From: Asticcacaulis benevestitus DSM 16100 = ATCC BAA-896
GTDB taxonomy: Bacteria > Pseudomonadota > Alphaproteobacteria > Caulobacterales > Caulobacteraceae
Direction of reading: 5' to 3'
Assembly (NCBI RefSeq): GCF_000376105.1
Contig: NZ_AQWM01000001.1
Location: 496,001 to 560,000, forward strand
DNA length: 64,000 bases
A program made the position numbers and the translations under genes. Positions 17,867 through 25,465 of the stretch are shown piece after piece. The notes under the pieces were generated by a model. It saw only the letters and a program-made list of their open reading frames with translations. It ran no database searches and was not told the origin of the DNA. Each line of letters starts with the position of its first letter. The first letter of the stretch is position 1.

Positions 17867-18315
17867 AGCTTGGGATACAGGCTGGCGGCGCGGGCTTCAA
17901 AAATCGCCAGCAGTTTCGAGACTGCCAGTTTGAAATTGGCTTTGAAAACGGCATCGAGGATCGGGTTCTTGATCTCGACATCCATATCGAAGGCCACCTG
18001 CGTGCCGCCGTCAACGACGACGAACGACCAGCGGCCGGCCAGTTTGCGAAAAGGCCCGCGGATCAGCGCGAAATCGACCGTCCTATTTGAAGGATGGCGC
18101 GTCACACGCGTCGAGAACTTCTCGGACAGCATCTTGAAACCGACATTGACGTCGGCATCGAAGCGGCTGACGCCATCCGGCAAGGTCTCGCGGTTATAGG
18201 CGCGCAGCTTGGTGATCCACTGGATAAAGTCCGGATAGCGTTCGACATCGCTGACCAGCTCATACAGTTGCGCAGCGTCATAAGGCAGGACGCGCTCAAG
18301 ACGAAATTGCGTCAT
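17863..18315 (-). CDS. COQ10/RatA-type START-domain protein
   Basis: A 150-residue SRPBCC (START-like) protein that in this branch binds coenzyme Q or hydrophobic ligands and supports respiration. The family opening is present: RVLPYDAAQLYELVSDVERYPDFIQW, then SRFDADVNVGFKML, SRVT-like strands and a long C-terminal helix AVFKANFKLAVSKLLAIFEARA. Three bases downstream of lipA, so co-expressed with lipoate synthesis; this lipA-COQ10 order is common in alphaproteobacteria. Its bacterial homologue name RatA (toxin) comes from E. coli and may mislead here. Confidence 0.88.
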   Translation of the reverse strand: MTQFRLERVLPYDAAQLYELVSDVERYPDFIQWITKLRAYNRETLPDGVSRFDADVNVGFKMLSEKFSTRVTRHPSNRTVDFALIRGPFRKLAGRWSFVVVDGGTQVAFDMDVEIKNPILDAVFKANFKLAVSKLLAIFEARAASLYPKL

Positions 18316-18318
18316 GGA

Positions 18319-19296
18319 CTACTTTTTCGCAGCTCTGGCAGCGCGCAGACGCTCGAAATCCTCGCCGGCGTGGTGCGACGAACGCGTCAGCGGCGACGAC
18401 GACACCATCAGGAAACCCTTGGCGCGGGCGATGGCTTCATAGGCCTTGAACTCATCCGGCGTCACGAAGCGATCGATGGCGGCGTGCTTGCGGGTTGGCT
18501 GGAGATACTGGCCGATGGTGATGAAATCGATACCGGCCGAGCGCATGTCGTCCATGACCTGCATGACCTCTTCGCGCGTTTCGCCGAGCCCCACCATGAT
18601 GCCGGACTTGGTGAACTGCTGCGGATCGCGTTCCTTGACGCGCTCCAGAAGGCGCAAGCTATGGAAATAGCGCGCGCCGGGGCGGATCTTGAGATAGTTG
18701 CGCGGCACAGTTTCGAGATTGTGGTTGAACACGTCCGGCTTGGCGTCGATGACGATCTCGGCAGCGCCTTCCTTGCGCAGGAAGTCCGGCGTCAGGATCT
18801 CGATGGTCGTCTTGGGCGATTGCGTGCGAATCTGGCGGATGACCTCGGCGAAGTGCGCCGCGCCGCCGTCTTTCAGATCGTCGCGGTCCACCGACGTGAT
18901 AACCACGTGCGAAAGCTTCATCAGGGCGACGGTTTCGCCCACGCGCCTTGGCTCGTCGGTATCGAGCGGTTGCGGCAGGCCGGTCTTGACGTTGCAGAAG
19001 GCGCAGGCGCGTGTGCAGGTGTCGCCCATGATCATGATGGTGGCGTGGTTTTTCGACCAGCACTCGCCGATGTTCGGGCAGGCGGCTTCTTCGCAGACAG
19101 TCACCAGCTTGGCGTCGCGCACGATGCCGCGCGTCTCGTTATAGCCGGTCGAGCCGGGCGCCTTGACGCGCAGCCAGTCTGGTTTTTTCAGGATCGGCGA
19201 ATCGGGTTTGTTCTGCTTTTCCGGGTGACGCAGTTCACGCGGGCTGGAATCAACACGATTTATCAGAGTGACCATGGAGGGCTCAGCTTGACTCAA
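18319..19296 (-). CDS. lipA: Lipoyl synthase LipA
   Basis: A 325-residue radical-SAM enzyme that inserts two sulfurs into octanoyl groups on lipoyl domains. The auxiliary cluster ligands are Cys68, Cys73 and Cys79 ([12 protein letters not shown]), the SAM cluster is Cys94-x3-Cys98-x2-Cys101 (CTRACAFC), and the C-terminal serine motif RSSHHAGE, which ligates the auxiliary cluster, is intact. It supplies lipoate to the PDH complex encoded at 30.6-35.6 kb, which carries lipoyl domains on both E2 and E1-beta. Confidence 0.97.
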   Translation of the reverse strand: MSQAEPSMVTLINRVDSSPRELRHPEKQNKPDSPILKKPDWLRVKAPGSTGYNETRGIVRDAKLVTVCEEAACPNIGECWSKNHATIMIMGDTCTRACAFCNVKTGLPQPLDTDEPRRVGETVALMKLSHVVITSVDRDDLKDGGAAHFAEVIRQIRTQSPKTTIEILTPDFLRKEGAAEIVIDAKPDVFNHNLETVPRNYLKIRPGARYFHSLRLLERVKERDPQQFTKSGIMVGLGETREEVMQVMDDMRSAGIDFITIGQYLQPTRKHAAIDRFVTPDEFKAYEAIARAKGFLMVSSSPLTRSSHHAGEDFERLRAARAAKK

Positions 19297-19424
19297 TTGG
19301 GGGCTTCACGAGTATACAGAGGCCCTAATTGGTCTTTTCACGTCATAATATCAAGTCAATTCCTGCTAATAGTGCGTTGCAAATGTCATAGCCGCTTCAC
19401 GGAATCTCAAGTATAGCTTGCTGA

Positions 19425-20378
19425 ATGTGGGCGTTTCCCTTTCGTAAATCCGTGATCGTGGCGTCACTTGCTCTCCTGCTGGGAGCGAGCCTTGTCGCCT
19501 GTTCCAAGCTCAAGGACGCGGCAAAAGAGATGCAGCCGGGCCAGGCCTTCCTCGATAGCCGCATTCCGGCGGGGCTTTCGCCGCAATATTATCCGCCCGA
19601 AGGCTTTGTCTGGGGCGCCTATCGCGCCGGCTCCCTGCCCGAGGCGCGCTACGGCGTGGCCTCGCCGCCGATCAATCCGAAGGCGCAGGTTCTGATCCTG
19701 GCCGATGCCGACTATCCCGCCGAGGTCTATTTCGAACTGATGCGTCACCTGATCGATGAAGGCTATGGCGTCTGGCTGATGGAGGCGCCGGGTCAGGGCG
19801 GTGCGGGTCATTATCTGCTGCAGAACGACAGTATCTTCGCGCCCAGCTATCACGACGCCCAGATCACGGCGCGCGATTTCATCCGCGACATCGTCAAGCC
19901 CTCGGCGCAGAAGCACTTGTTCGTCATTGGTACGGGCTACAGCGCCATCAACGCCCTGTCGCTCTCCACCCTGCTGAAGGACGACTCCATAAAGGGCTTT
20001 ATCGGTTATGATCCCTATCTCGGCGGGCCGATCGGCAAGGGCGAAGCGTGGCACCGAGACGCGCCGCAGCCCGGCTATTGGGGCGGCATCGCGCAGAGTT
20101 GGCAGATGTCGAACCCCGATCTGCGCATGCGTCAGAAAAGCGATGGCTGGCAAAAGCAGACGCAGAAAGCCTATGCCGAACTGAACGGTTTGCACCTGCC
20201 GGTGATGTCGCTGAAAGCGGGCGCGCAGGTGCTGGTGATCGCACCCAAGGCTGGCGCTTCCGCCCGTGGCCTGTGTTCGCATCTGCCGCGCTGCCGGATG
20301 GAGCCAACCGACGGCCCGCAAAGCCTCAGCCAGGATATTCTGAGCTTTATAAAGGCACAACAGCCGGTACATCCCTAA
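19425..20378 (+). CDS. Lipoprotein with alpha/beta-hydrolase-like fold, unknown function
   Basis: A 317-residue exported protein. N-terminal signal with lipobox LLGASLVAC (Cys at about 26) marks it as a lipoprotein. The body reads like an alpha/beta hydrolase: strand VLILADADYPAEVYFE, oxyanion-type EAPGQGGAG, and a nucleophile elbow VIGTGYSAINAL in place of GxSxG, where the last Gly is replaced. A late acidic/His triad is not obvious. Enzymatic activity is therefore uncertain. It precedes the BlaI/M56 pair by only 55 bases that hold the BlaI operators, but seems to be its own unit. Confidence 0.6.
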   Translation: MWAFPFRKSVIVASLALLLGASLVACSKLKDAAKEMQPGQAFLDSRIPAGLSPQYYPPEGFVWGAYRAGSLPEARYGVASPPINPKAQVLILADADYPAEVYFELMRHLIDEGYGVWLMEAPGQGGAGHYLLQNDSIFAPSYHDAQITARDFIRDIVKPSAQKHLFVIGTGYSAINALSLSTLLKDDSIKGFIGYDPYLGGPIGKGEAWHRDAPQPGYWGGIAQSWQMSNPDLRMRQKSDGWQKQTQKAYAELNGLHLPVMSLKAGAQVLVIAPKAGASARGLCSHLPRCRMEPTDGPQSLSQDILSFIKAQQPVHP

Positions 20379-20385
20379 ATCGTCT

Positions 20386-20424
20386 ACGAAGATTTTCGTT
20401 GACTCCATACGAAGCCTTTCGTAT
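20386..20424. promoter_or_regulatory. Two dyads before blaI: candidate BlaI operators
   Basis: Dyad 1 is ACGAA-GATT-TTCGT (20386-20399). Dyad 2 is ATACGAA-GCCT-TTCGTAT (20407-20424), a perfect 7-bp repeat. Both use the same ACGAA/TTCGT half sites and a four-base centre, and their centres are 23 bases apart, about two helical turns. Dyad 2 ends ten bases before the BlaI-family ATG and probably covers the promoter. BlaI/MecI repressors bind paired dyads of exactly this kind upstream of their own operon. Confidence 0.75.
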
Positions 20425-20433
20425 ATATTGCGC

Positions 20434-20826
20434 ATGACGCACCAAGATACCCCCGCCCTCAAAAAACCCACCGAAGCTGAGCTGGAAATCCTGCGTGCGC
20501 TGTGGAGCAAGGGCTCTGCCACCGTACGCGATGTTTATGACGTGCTCTCCCAGGAGCGCCCAATGGGTTACACCACGGTGCTCAAGACCATGCAGATCAT
20601 GCTGGAAAAGGGCTTGGTGTCGCGTACCGAAGCCGGCAAGGCGCATATCTATGCTGCGGCCATGCGTGAAGAAGACATGCAGGGACAACTCCTGCAAGAC
20701 CTGAGTGACAAGCTGTTTTCGGGCTCGCCTGCCTTGCTGGCCATGCACGCCCTTTCCATGCAACCGGCCAGCGACGAAGAAATCCAACTGATCAAAGCGC
20801 TGATCGAGCGCAAAAGAGGTGCGTGA
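20434..20826 (+). CDS. blaI: BlaI/MecI/CopY-family repressor
   Basis: A 130-residue winged-helix repressor. PTEAELEILRALWSKGSATVRDVYDVL is the family opening, MGYTTVLKTMQIMLEKGLVSR the recognition helix and following strand, and the C-terminal helix LFSGSPALLAMHAL gives the dimerisation region with the proteolysis-sensitive linker. Start at ATG 20434; a TTG two codons upstream is open but not needed. It shares its stop with the start of the M56 sensor peptidase, the standard blaI-blaR1 arrangement. Confidence 0.9.
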   Translation: MTHQDTPALKKPTEAELEILRALWSKGSATVRDVYDVLSQERPMGYTTVLKTMQIMLEKGLVSRTEAGKAHIYAAAMREEDMQGQLLQDLSDKLFSGSPALLAMHALSMQPASDEEIQLIKALIERKRGA

Positions 20827-22700
20827 TGAGTCCCCATATGGAAGCTCTCGGTTATACCCTCGTCCATTTCTGCTGGCAGGCAGCCCTGATCGCCGCGTTC
20901 TATAAGCTGGCCGATCTGTGTCTGCCGCGATTGCGGGCGCAGGGGCGCTATATGCTCAGCCTGACGGCCCTGCTGGCGATGTTCGCCGCCGCCGTTATCA
21001 CCTTTATCTATGAAGATCTGCGCATCACCCAGGCCGCCGCGGTTGATTTCACCGGCGTGGTGATCCCGGCGCTCGGCGCACAGATCACGCAGGAGCTTAA
21101 GCTCTCCGCCCTGCTGCCCTGGCTCGATGCTTTCTGGCTGATCGGCGTCGCCACCCTCTCCTTCCGCATGTTGTCGGGCCTGTGGTACATACATAGCCTC
21201 AAGAAGCACGCGCAGCCCGTACCGGCCCAGATCGCGCACCGCTTCGCCCTCGCACTGCGTCGTTTCGGCCTGACCAACAAGGTCCGCATCCGCCTTCATC
21301 CGGCCATCAACGGCCCCTTCGTCGTCGGCGCCCTGCGCTCCGTGGTCTATCTGCCGCTATCAGCGGTCACCGCCCTGACGCCTGAACAACTCGATACGGT
21401 CCTGTCGCACGAACTGGAACATATCCGCCGCGCCGACTATGCGTGGAACCTGATCCAGAGCGCGGTTGAGATCCTGTTCTTCTATCATCCCGCCGTCTGG
21501 TGGATCGGCGCCAAACTCCGCGAACAGCGCGAACTGTGCTGTGACGACGCCGCCATCCGAAGCTGCGATGACCCGATCACCTACGCCACCGCCCTGCTCA
21601 GCCTGGAAGAACAGCGCCGCAGGGTGCCGGTTATGGCCCCGAACCTGACAATGGCGCTAAACGGTCACGGCAAGAACGATCTGCTGGCCCGCATTTCGCG
21701 CATTCTTGGTGAGAATGCCGAGCCACGCCTCAAGGCCCGTCCGGTCGCCTTCGTCCTGCTGCCATTGATGCTCCTGACCCTGACGGCGTTTGCTGCCGCC
21801 CCCGTCCGTGACGCCGCCGCCAAGATTTGCCCGCAAGCCGCGACCGACGCCCTCGCCCATCTCGAAGACGTGGTGACCGGCGCCAAGGATCTGAAGGTTC
21901 AGAGCGAGGACGCCCAGGTGGCAAGAAATGATCTCGACGTCGCCGACTACGAGCACGAAGCGCCGGAATATGCGGCCGTGGAAGCCGACGACATCGATCC
22001 GAACGCCATTGCTGCCCAGGCGCGCGCCGATGCACTCGCCGCCCGCGCTGAAATCGCCCGCGCCAAACTGACGGACATCAACCCCGAGCAGATCGCTGCC
22101 GAAGCCCGCGCGTCCGCCCTGCAGGCCAAGGCCGAAATGGAGCGTAACGGCATCAAGGATCGCATCGACGTTGAGGCCATTGTCGCCCAGGCGCGTGCCG
22201 ATGCCGAGGCTGCCAAGGCGAATGTCGCACAACTGGCCATCGCTGACATCGACCCCGACCGGATTGCCGCGGAGGCCCGCGCCGGCGCCATGCAGGCCCA
22301 GGCGCAACAACAGGCCGCCTTAAAGGCGCAGCGCGTATTCAGCAAGATCAAGGCCCCCAAAGCGCCCAAGGCCCCTAAGGCTCCGAAAGCACCCGTTGCG
22401 CCTGCTGCGGCAGCGGATATGTACCCCGATGAAGTGCCAGCCCAACTGGCCGCGCCCGAAGCCCCGCCCGCCCCTCATGCGCCGCCCATGACCTTTATGC
22501 CAGGCAATGTGAAGATTACGACGCCCCTCTCCGCCGCTATTGTGGAACCTCGCTCTGTCGCTACGCCGTCTCCCGTGGTCCGGCTCGACCGCCTGCCCCA
22601 CGCAACCGCTGTCACCATCCCCTCACCGAACGCCATGACCGATGTCGTTATCAATGTCGACCGCAAGGACACCGTGACGGTTCAAGTCGCCGTCAAGTAA
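20826..22700 (+). CDS. M56-family membrane metallopeptidase (BlaR1-like) with repetitive Ala-rich tail
   Basis: About 624 residues. Membrane helices lie near residues 10-30, 43-63 and 95-120. The zinc motif HELEH (195-199) sits in SHELEHIRRADYAWNLIQ, followed by a helix containing FFYHPAVWW and the LREQRELCCDDAA segment typical of M56. A further helix near 310-325 leads to a long exported tail. The tail has no penicillin-binding SxxK/SxN domain; instead it holds four 28-29 residue repeats and a KAP tract. On a signal it should cleave its partner BlaI. Ligand unknown. An in-frame GTG one codon upstream is also possible. Confidence 0.88.
   Translation: MSPHMEALGYTLVHFCWQAALIAAFYKLADLCLPRLRAQGRYMLSLTALLAMFAAAVITFIYEDLRITQAAAVDFTGVVIPALGAQITQELKLSALLPWLDAFWLIGVATLSFRMLSGLWYIHSLKKHAQPVPAQIAHRFALALRRFGLTNKVRIRLHPAINGPFVVGALRSVVYLPLSAVTALTPEQLDTVLSHELEHIRRADYAWNLIQSAVEILFFYHPAVWWIGAKLREQRELCCDDAAIRSCDDPITYATALLSLEEQRRRVPVMAPNLTMALNGHGKNDLLARISRILGENAEPRLKARPVAFVLLPLMLLTLTAFAAAPVRDAAAKICPQAATDALAHLEDVVTGAKDLKVQSEDAQVARNDLDVADYEHEAPEYAAVEADDIDPNAIAAQARADALAARAEIARAKLTDINPEQIAAEARASALQAKAEMERNGIKDRIDVEAIVAQARADAEAAKANVAQLAIADIDPDRIAAEARAGAMQAQAQQQAALKAQRVFSKIKAPKAPKAPKAPKAPVAPAAAADMYPDEVPAQLAAPEAPPAPHAPPMTFMPGNVKITTPLSAAIVEPRSVATPSPVVRLDRLPHATAVTIPSPNAMTDVVINVDRKDTVTVQVAVK
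21990..22394 (+). repeat. Four in-frame 84-87 bp repeats plus KAP tract in the M56 peptidase tail
   Basis: Repeat units start at 21990, 22074, 22161 and 22245, i.e. 28, 29 and 28 codons apart. Each reads roughly D-I-D-P-x-x-I-A-A-x-A-R-A-x-A-x-x-A-x-A-x. They are followed at 22350-22394 by five consecutive KAP triplets. A 28-residue period equals four heptads, so the units probably form a long Ala-rich helix in the periplasm, and the KAP run a Lys/Pro-rich wall-contact segment. The function is inference. Confidence 0.8.
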
Positions 22701-22876
22701 GCCTGCCACCCTCAGAGGGTACGCCGTCCAACTTCCGCTTTGACCTCACAAACAGATCAGCTATCATGGCACCTCTTGCTGCGCGGGCCCGTGGGTGACG
22801 CAGCGTCATATTTTGGACCGATCAGGATCACCCGTGTTGGCGAGGTGACCGGCAGTTCCGAGGGGAGCGTTCGTGC

Positions 22877-24424
22877 ATGAAGCGCGCGTTTAAGGCCAGC
22901 GATACGACCACGTCGCTGTTTGATGCACTGATCGAAGCGCAAGGCCGTTTCGGGGCCAATAAGATCATTATCGAAGATCAGGACAGGAAGCCGCTGTCCT
23001 ACGGCATGTTCATTGCGGGCGTGTTCGCCCTGTCGCGCCTGCTTAACCGCCATGTCGGCGATGAGGGCCGCGTCGGCATGATGTTGCCGACCTCAGCCGG
23101 CGGCGCCGTTTCCTTCTTCGCCCTGCACGCGCTGGGCAAGGTGCCGGTGATGATCAATTTCACCGCCGGTCAGGCCAATGTCAGAGCCGCCGCCCAGACC
23201 GCGCAGATCAAAAGCGTGCTGACCTCACGCCGCTTTATTGAAAACGCCAAGCTGGAAGATCTGGTCGAGGCCATGTCGGCCTATGTACGCATCATCTATC
23301 TCGATGATATCCGCAAGGAAATCTCGACGACGGACAAGCTCTATGCGCTGGCCGCCTCGAAGTTGCCGAGGCTCTTCGCCAAAAAGACGAAGGCCTCCGA
23401 TATCGGCGTCATCCTCTTCACCTCCGGCAGCTTCGGCAGCCCGCGCGGCGTGGTCCTGATGCAATCGAACCTGGTCTCCAACACCCGCCAGATCGAAGCC
23501 CATATCGAGCTGAAACCGGAATGGATCGCCTTCAACCCGATGCCGATTTTCCATTCTTTGGGGCTCACGGGCGGCGTCATCCTGCCCCTGCTGGCAGGTC
23601 TGCGCAGCTTCCAGTACCCGTCGCCTCTACACGTAAAAGTAATCCCTGGCCTGCTGAAAGAAACGAAGGCGTCGCTGCTGTTCTCGACCGATACCTTCAT
23701 CAATCAGTACGCCCGCTCCGGTGAGCCCGAAGATTTCAGGACGCTCGAATTCGTCGTTTGCGGCGCTGAAAAGGTCCGCGAAGAGACACACAATCTGTTC
23801 AGTGGCACCCCCATTCTGGAAGGCTACGGCGTCACCGAATGTTCGCCCGTGGTAGCCGTCAACTTCCCTGACAACAACCACCACGGCACGGTCGGCGCCA
23901 TGCTGCCCGAAATGGAAGCGCGGCTGGAACCGGTCGAAGGCATCCCGGTCGGCGGCCGTCTCTGGGTCAGGGGACCGAACGTCATGGGCGGCTATATCAA
24001 CAGCGACGCCCCCGATGTCATTGAGGCGCCGAAGGACGGCTGGCACGACACTGGCGACATCGTTGATATCGATGGCGAAGGCTTCATCAAGATCCTCGGC
24101 CGCGCCAAACGCTTCGCCAAGATCGCCGGCGAGATGGTGTCGCTGACCGCGGTGGAGCGCATCGCCGAAGAAGTGTGGCCCGATAATCGCCATGCCGTCG
24201 TCGCCGTTTCGGACGACAAAAAAGGCGAGCGCCTCGTGCTGATCACCGACAAGGACGACGCCGACGTATCGCGTCTCACACTGTGGGCGAAGGAAAACGG
24301 CGCGCCCGTTCTGGCCATCCCGAAGAAGATTCTGAAGGTCGAGGTCGTGCCGGTGCTGGGCTCTGGCAAGACGGATTACGTCACCTTGCAGAAACTCGCC
24401 GACGTCGAAACGCGCGCCGCTTAA
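22877..24424 (+). CDS. AMP-binding acyl-CoA/acyl-ACP synthetase-like protein
   Basis: A 515-residue ANL-superfamily ligase, closest in feel to the C-terminal synthetase domain of Aas (acyl-ACP synthetase of lysophospholipid repair). The A3 phosphate loop is LFTSGSFGSPRGV (about 180-192), with Phe and Arg where Glu and Lys are usual. Later motifs are EGYGVTECSPVV, the DTGDIVDIDGEGFIKILGR hinge, and a C-terminal lysine in LGSGKTDY. The acyltransferase half of Aas is not present. It starts at ATG 22877 after 176 bases without a gene. Substrate not deducible. Confidence 0.8.
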   Translation: MKRAFKASDTTTSLFDALIEAQGRFGANKIIIEDQDRKPLSYGMFIAGVFALSRLLNRHVGDEGRVGMMLPTSAGGAVSFFALHALGKVPVMINFTAGQANVRAAAQTAQIKSVLTSRRFIENAKLEDLVEAMSAYVRIIYLDDIRKEISTTDKLYALAASKLPRLFAKKTKASDIGVILFTSGSFGSPRGVVLMQSNLVSNTRQIEAHIELKPEWIAFNPMPIFHSLGLTGGVILPLLAGLRSFQYPSPLHVKVIPGLLKETKASLLFSTDTFINQYARSGEPEDFRTLEFVVCGAEKVREETHNLFSGTPILEGYGVTECSPVVAVNFPDNNHHGTVGAMLPEMEARLEPVEGIPVGGRLWVRGPNVMGGYINSDAPDVIEAPKDGWHDTGDIVDIDGEGFIKILGRAKRFAKIAGEMVSLTAVERIAEEVWPDNRHAVVAVSDDKKGERLVLITDKDDADVSRLTLWAKENGAPVLAIPKKILKVEVVPVLGSGKTDYVTLQKLADVETRAA

Positions 24425-24484
24425 AGTTCAAATTTTGCCAAACACTTCACGCAATTAGGAAGGTATTTGACGGCGATATAATAT

Positions 24485-24522
24485 TTAATTATATAGTTAA
24501 TTATTGCGCCTTTCGTTAATTA
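24485..24522. repeat. Three TTAATTA repeats in an AT-rich control region
   Basis: TTAATTA occurs at 24485-24491, 24497-24503 and 24516-24522 within a strikingly AT-rich gap (24425-24607) between the ligase and the ArsR-type regulator. Each unit is nearly self-complementary. They could be regulator or global-protein (e.g. nucleoid or GcrA/CtrA class) binding sites. No clear -35/-10 pair could be fixed. The rest of the gap shows nothing else recognisable. Confidence 0.4.
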
Positions 24523-24607
24523 TGTGATTTTGAGAACTCTAAAGGCGTATATTTATCAATACCTTAAATGATTCCTAAAAATGAGAAATTAAAATCTGGA
24601 CGATATC

Positions 24608-24934
24608 GTGAACGAAATCCTCGAACAGACCCTGGCGGCGCTTGCCGATCCCAACCGTCGACGGGTGATCGAATTGCTGTGTGACCAGCCCTATACAGCC
24701 GGCGAACTTGCGCGTGAAATCGGCCTCTCTCCGGCCGCGCTCAGCCGCCATCTGCGCGTGTTGAAATCTATCGGCATGATCGCCGAAGTGCCGCTTTACA
24801 GCGATGCCCGCCTGCGCGCCTATGCTCTGCGGCCACAGCCGATGGCCGACCTCAAAACCTGGGTCACAAACAATGAAGAGCGATGGACGCGTCAGATGGA
24901 GACCCTGGCACGCCGCGCCACATCCGGGTCATAA
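24608..24934 (+). CDS. ArsR-family helix-turn-helix regulator
   Basis: A 108-residue protein with GTG start. LAALADPNRRRVIELLCDQPYTAGELAREIGLSPAALSRHLRVLKSIGMI is a textbook ArsR winged helix; the wing carries SDARLRAYAL. The ELxCxC metal motif of true metal sensors is missing (only ELLCDQ), which is common in the PadR/SRPBCC-linked branch. It is 43 bases upstream of the Cys-rich exported protein and probably controls this unit. Confidence 0.85.
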   Translation: MNEILEQTLAALADPNRRRVIELLCDQPYTAGELAREIGLSPAALSRHLRVLKSIGMIAEVPLYSDARLRAYALRPQPMADLKTWVTNNEERWTRQMETLARRATSGS

Positions 24935-24977
24935 CGGTGTCTTGACAGTCACAACCATTCTGTCATTAGACAATACT

Positions 24978-25397
24978 ATGGCCAAGGCAGATTCCATCTT
25001 AAGGACGCCACGCAACTCGGAAGTCAACTTCTGGGCCTGCTTCGCCGTGGTCTTTGCCCTGGTCTCTCAGGTGCTGTTTCCACCGCAGGTCATGGCCATG
25101 CCCTCGAGCCATGGCGTCAAGATGGTGCTGTGTTCGGCGGGTATGGATAGCCAGCCGATCGTCGAGACCACGACGCTCATCCTCAAGTCCGCGCCGAAAA
25201 AGCCCGGCCTCGCCGGCCTGAAATGCGCCCAGTGCGTTCTGGCTTCGGTGACCGGCATCACCACGCCGGAGCCGGTCTTCCAGCCGGCCATCTATACCGT
25301 CTGCCACGCCGATTTTACACCGGCCACCCGCCGCTCTCCGATCAAGGCGCGCGCACCGCCGCGTCCGCATTCCTGCGGCCCTCCGTCCCAGATCTAA
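24978..25397 (+). CDS. Exported Cys-rich DUF2946-like protein
   Basis: A 139-residue protein begun at ATG 24978. A signal or anchor helix covers about 17-41, ending MAMPSS. The exported part has paired thiols: LCSAGMDS, then LKCAQCVLA, a single CHADF and a terminal HSCGPPS. The order CSAG...CxxC...PP at the end resembles DUF2946, a periplasmic family often encoded next to copper receptor OprC-type genes. Overlapping upstream frame discarded as it runs through the ArsR gene. Metal binding is inference from Cys spacing and neighbours. Confidence 0.65.
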   Translation: MAKADSILRTPRNSEVNFWACFAVVFALVSQVLFPPQVMAMPSSHGVKMVLCSAGMDSQPIVETTTLILKSAPKKPGLAGLKCAQCVLASVTGITTPEPVFQPAIYTVCHADFTPATRRSPIKARAPPRPHSCGPPSQI

Positions 25398-25465
25398 GCT
25401 GATAACCCCGCGCAAACGGCATGACCGTCTGCGCTATTTCTGCTTATCTGAACGGATCTTTGAAA

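Noticed and set aside
18094-19416. Long plus-strand frame (440 codons) across the lipA/COQ10-like region
   Set aside because: Antisense to lipA and the COQ10-like gene, which show full family motifs; the frame is open only because of GC-rich third positions.
22350-22394. KAP-coding tract considered as a DNA mini-satellite
   Set aside because: Codons vary between units, so it is a protein-level repeat and not a simple slippage tract.
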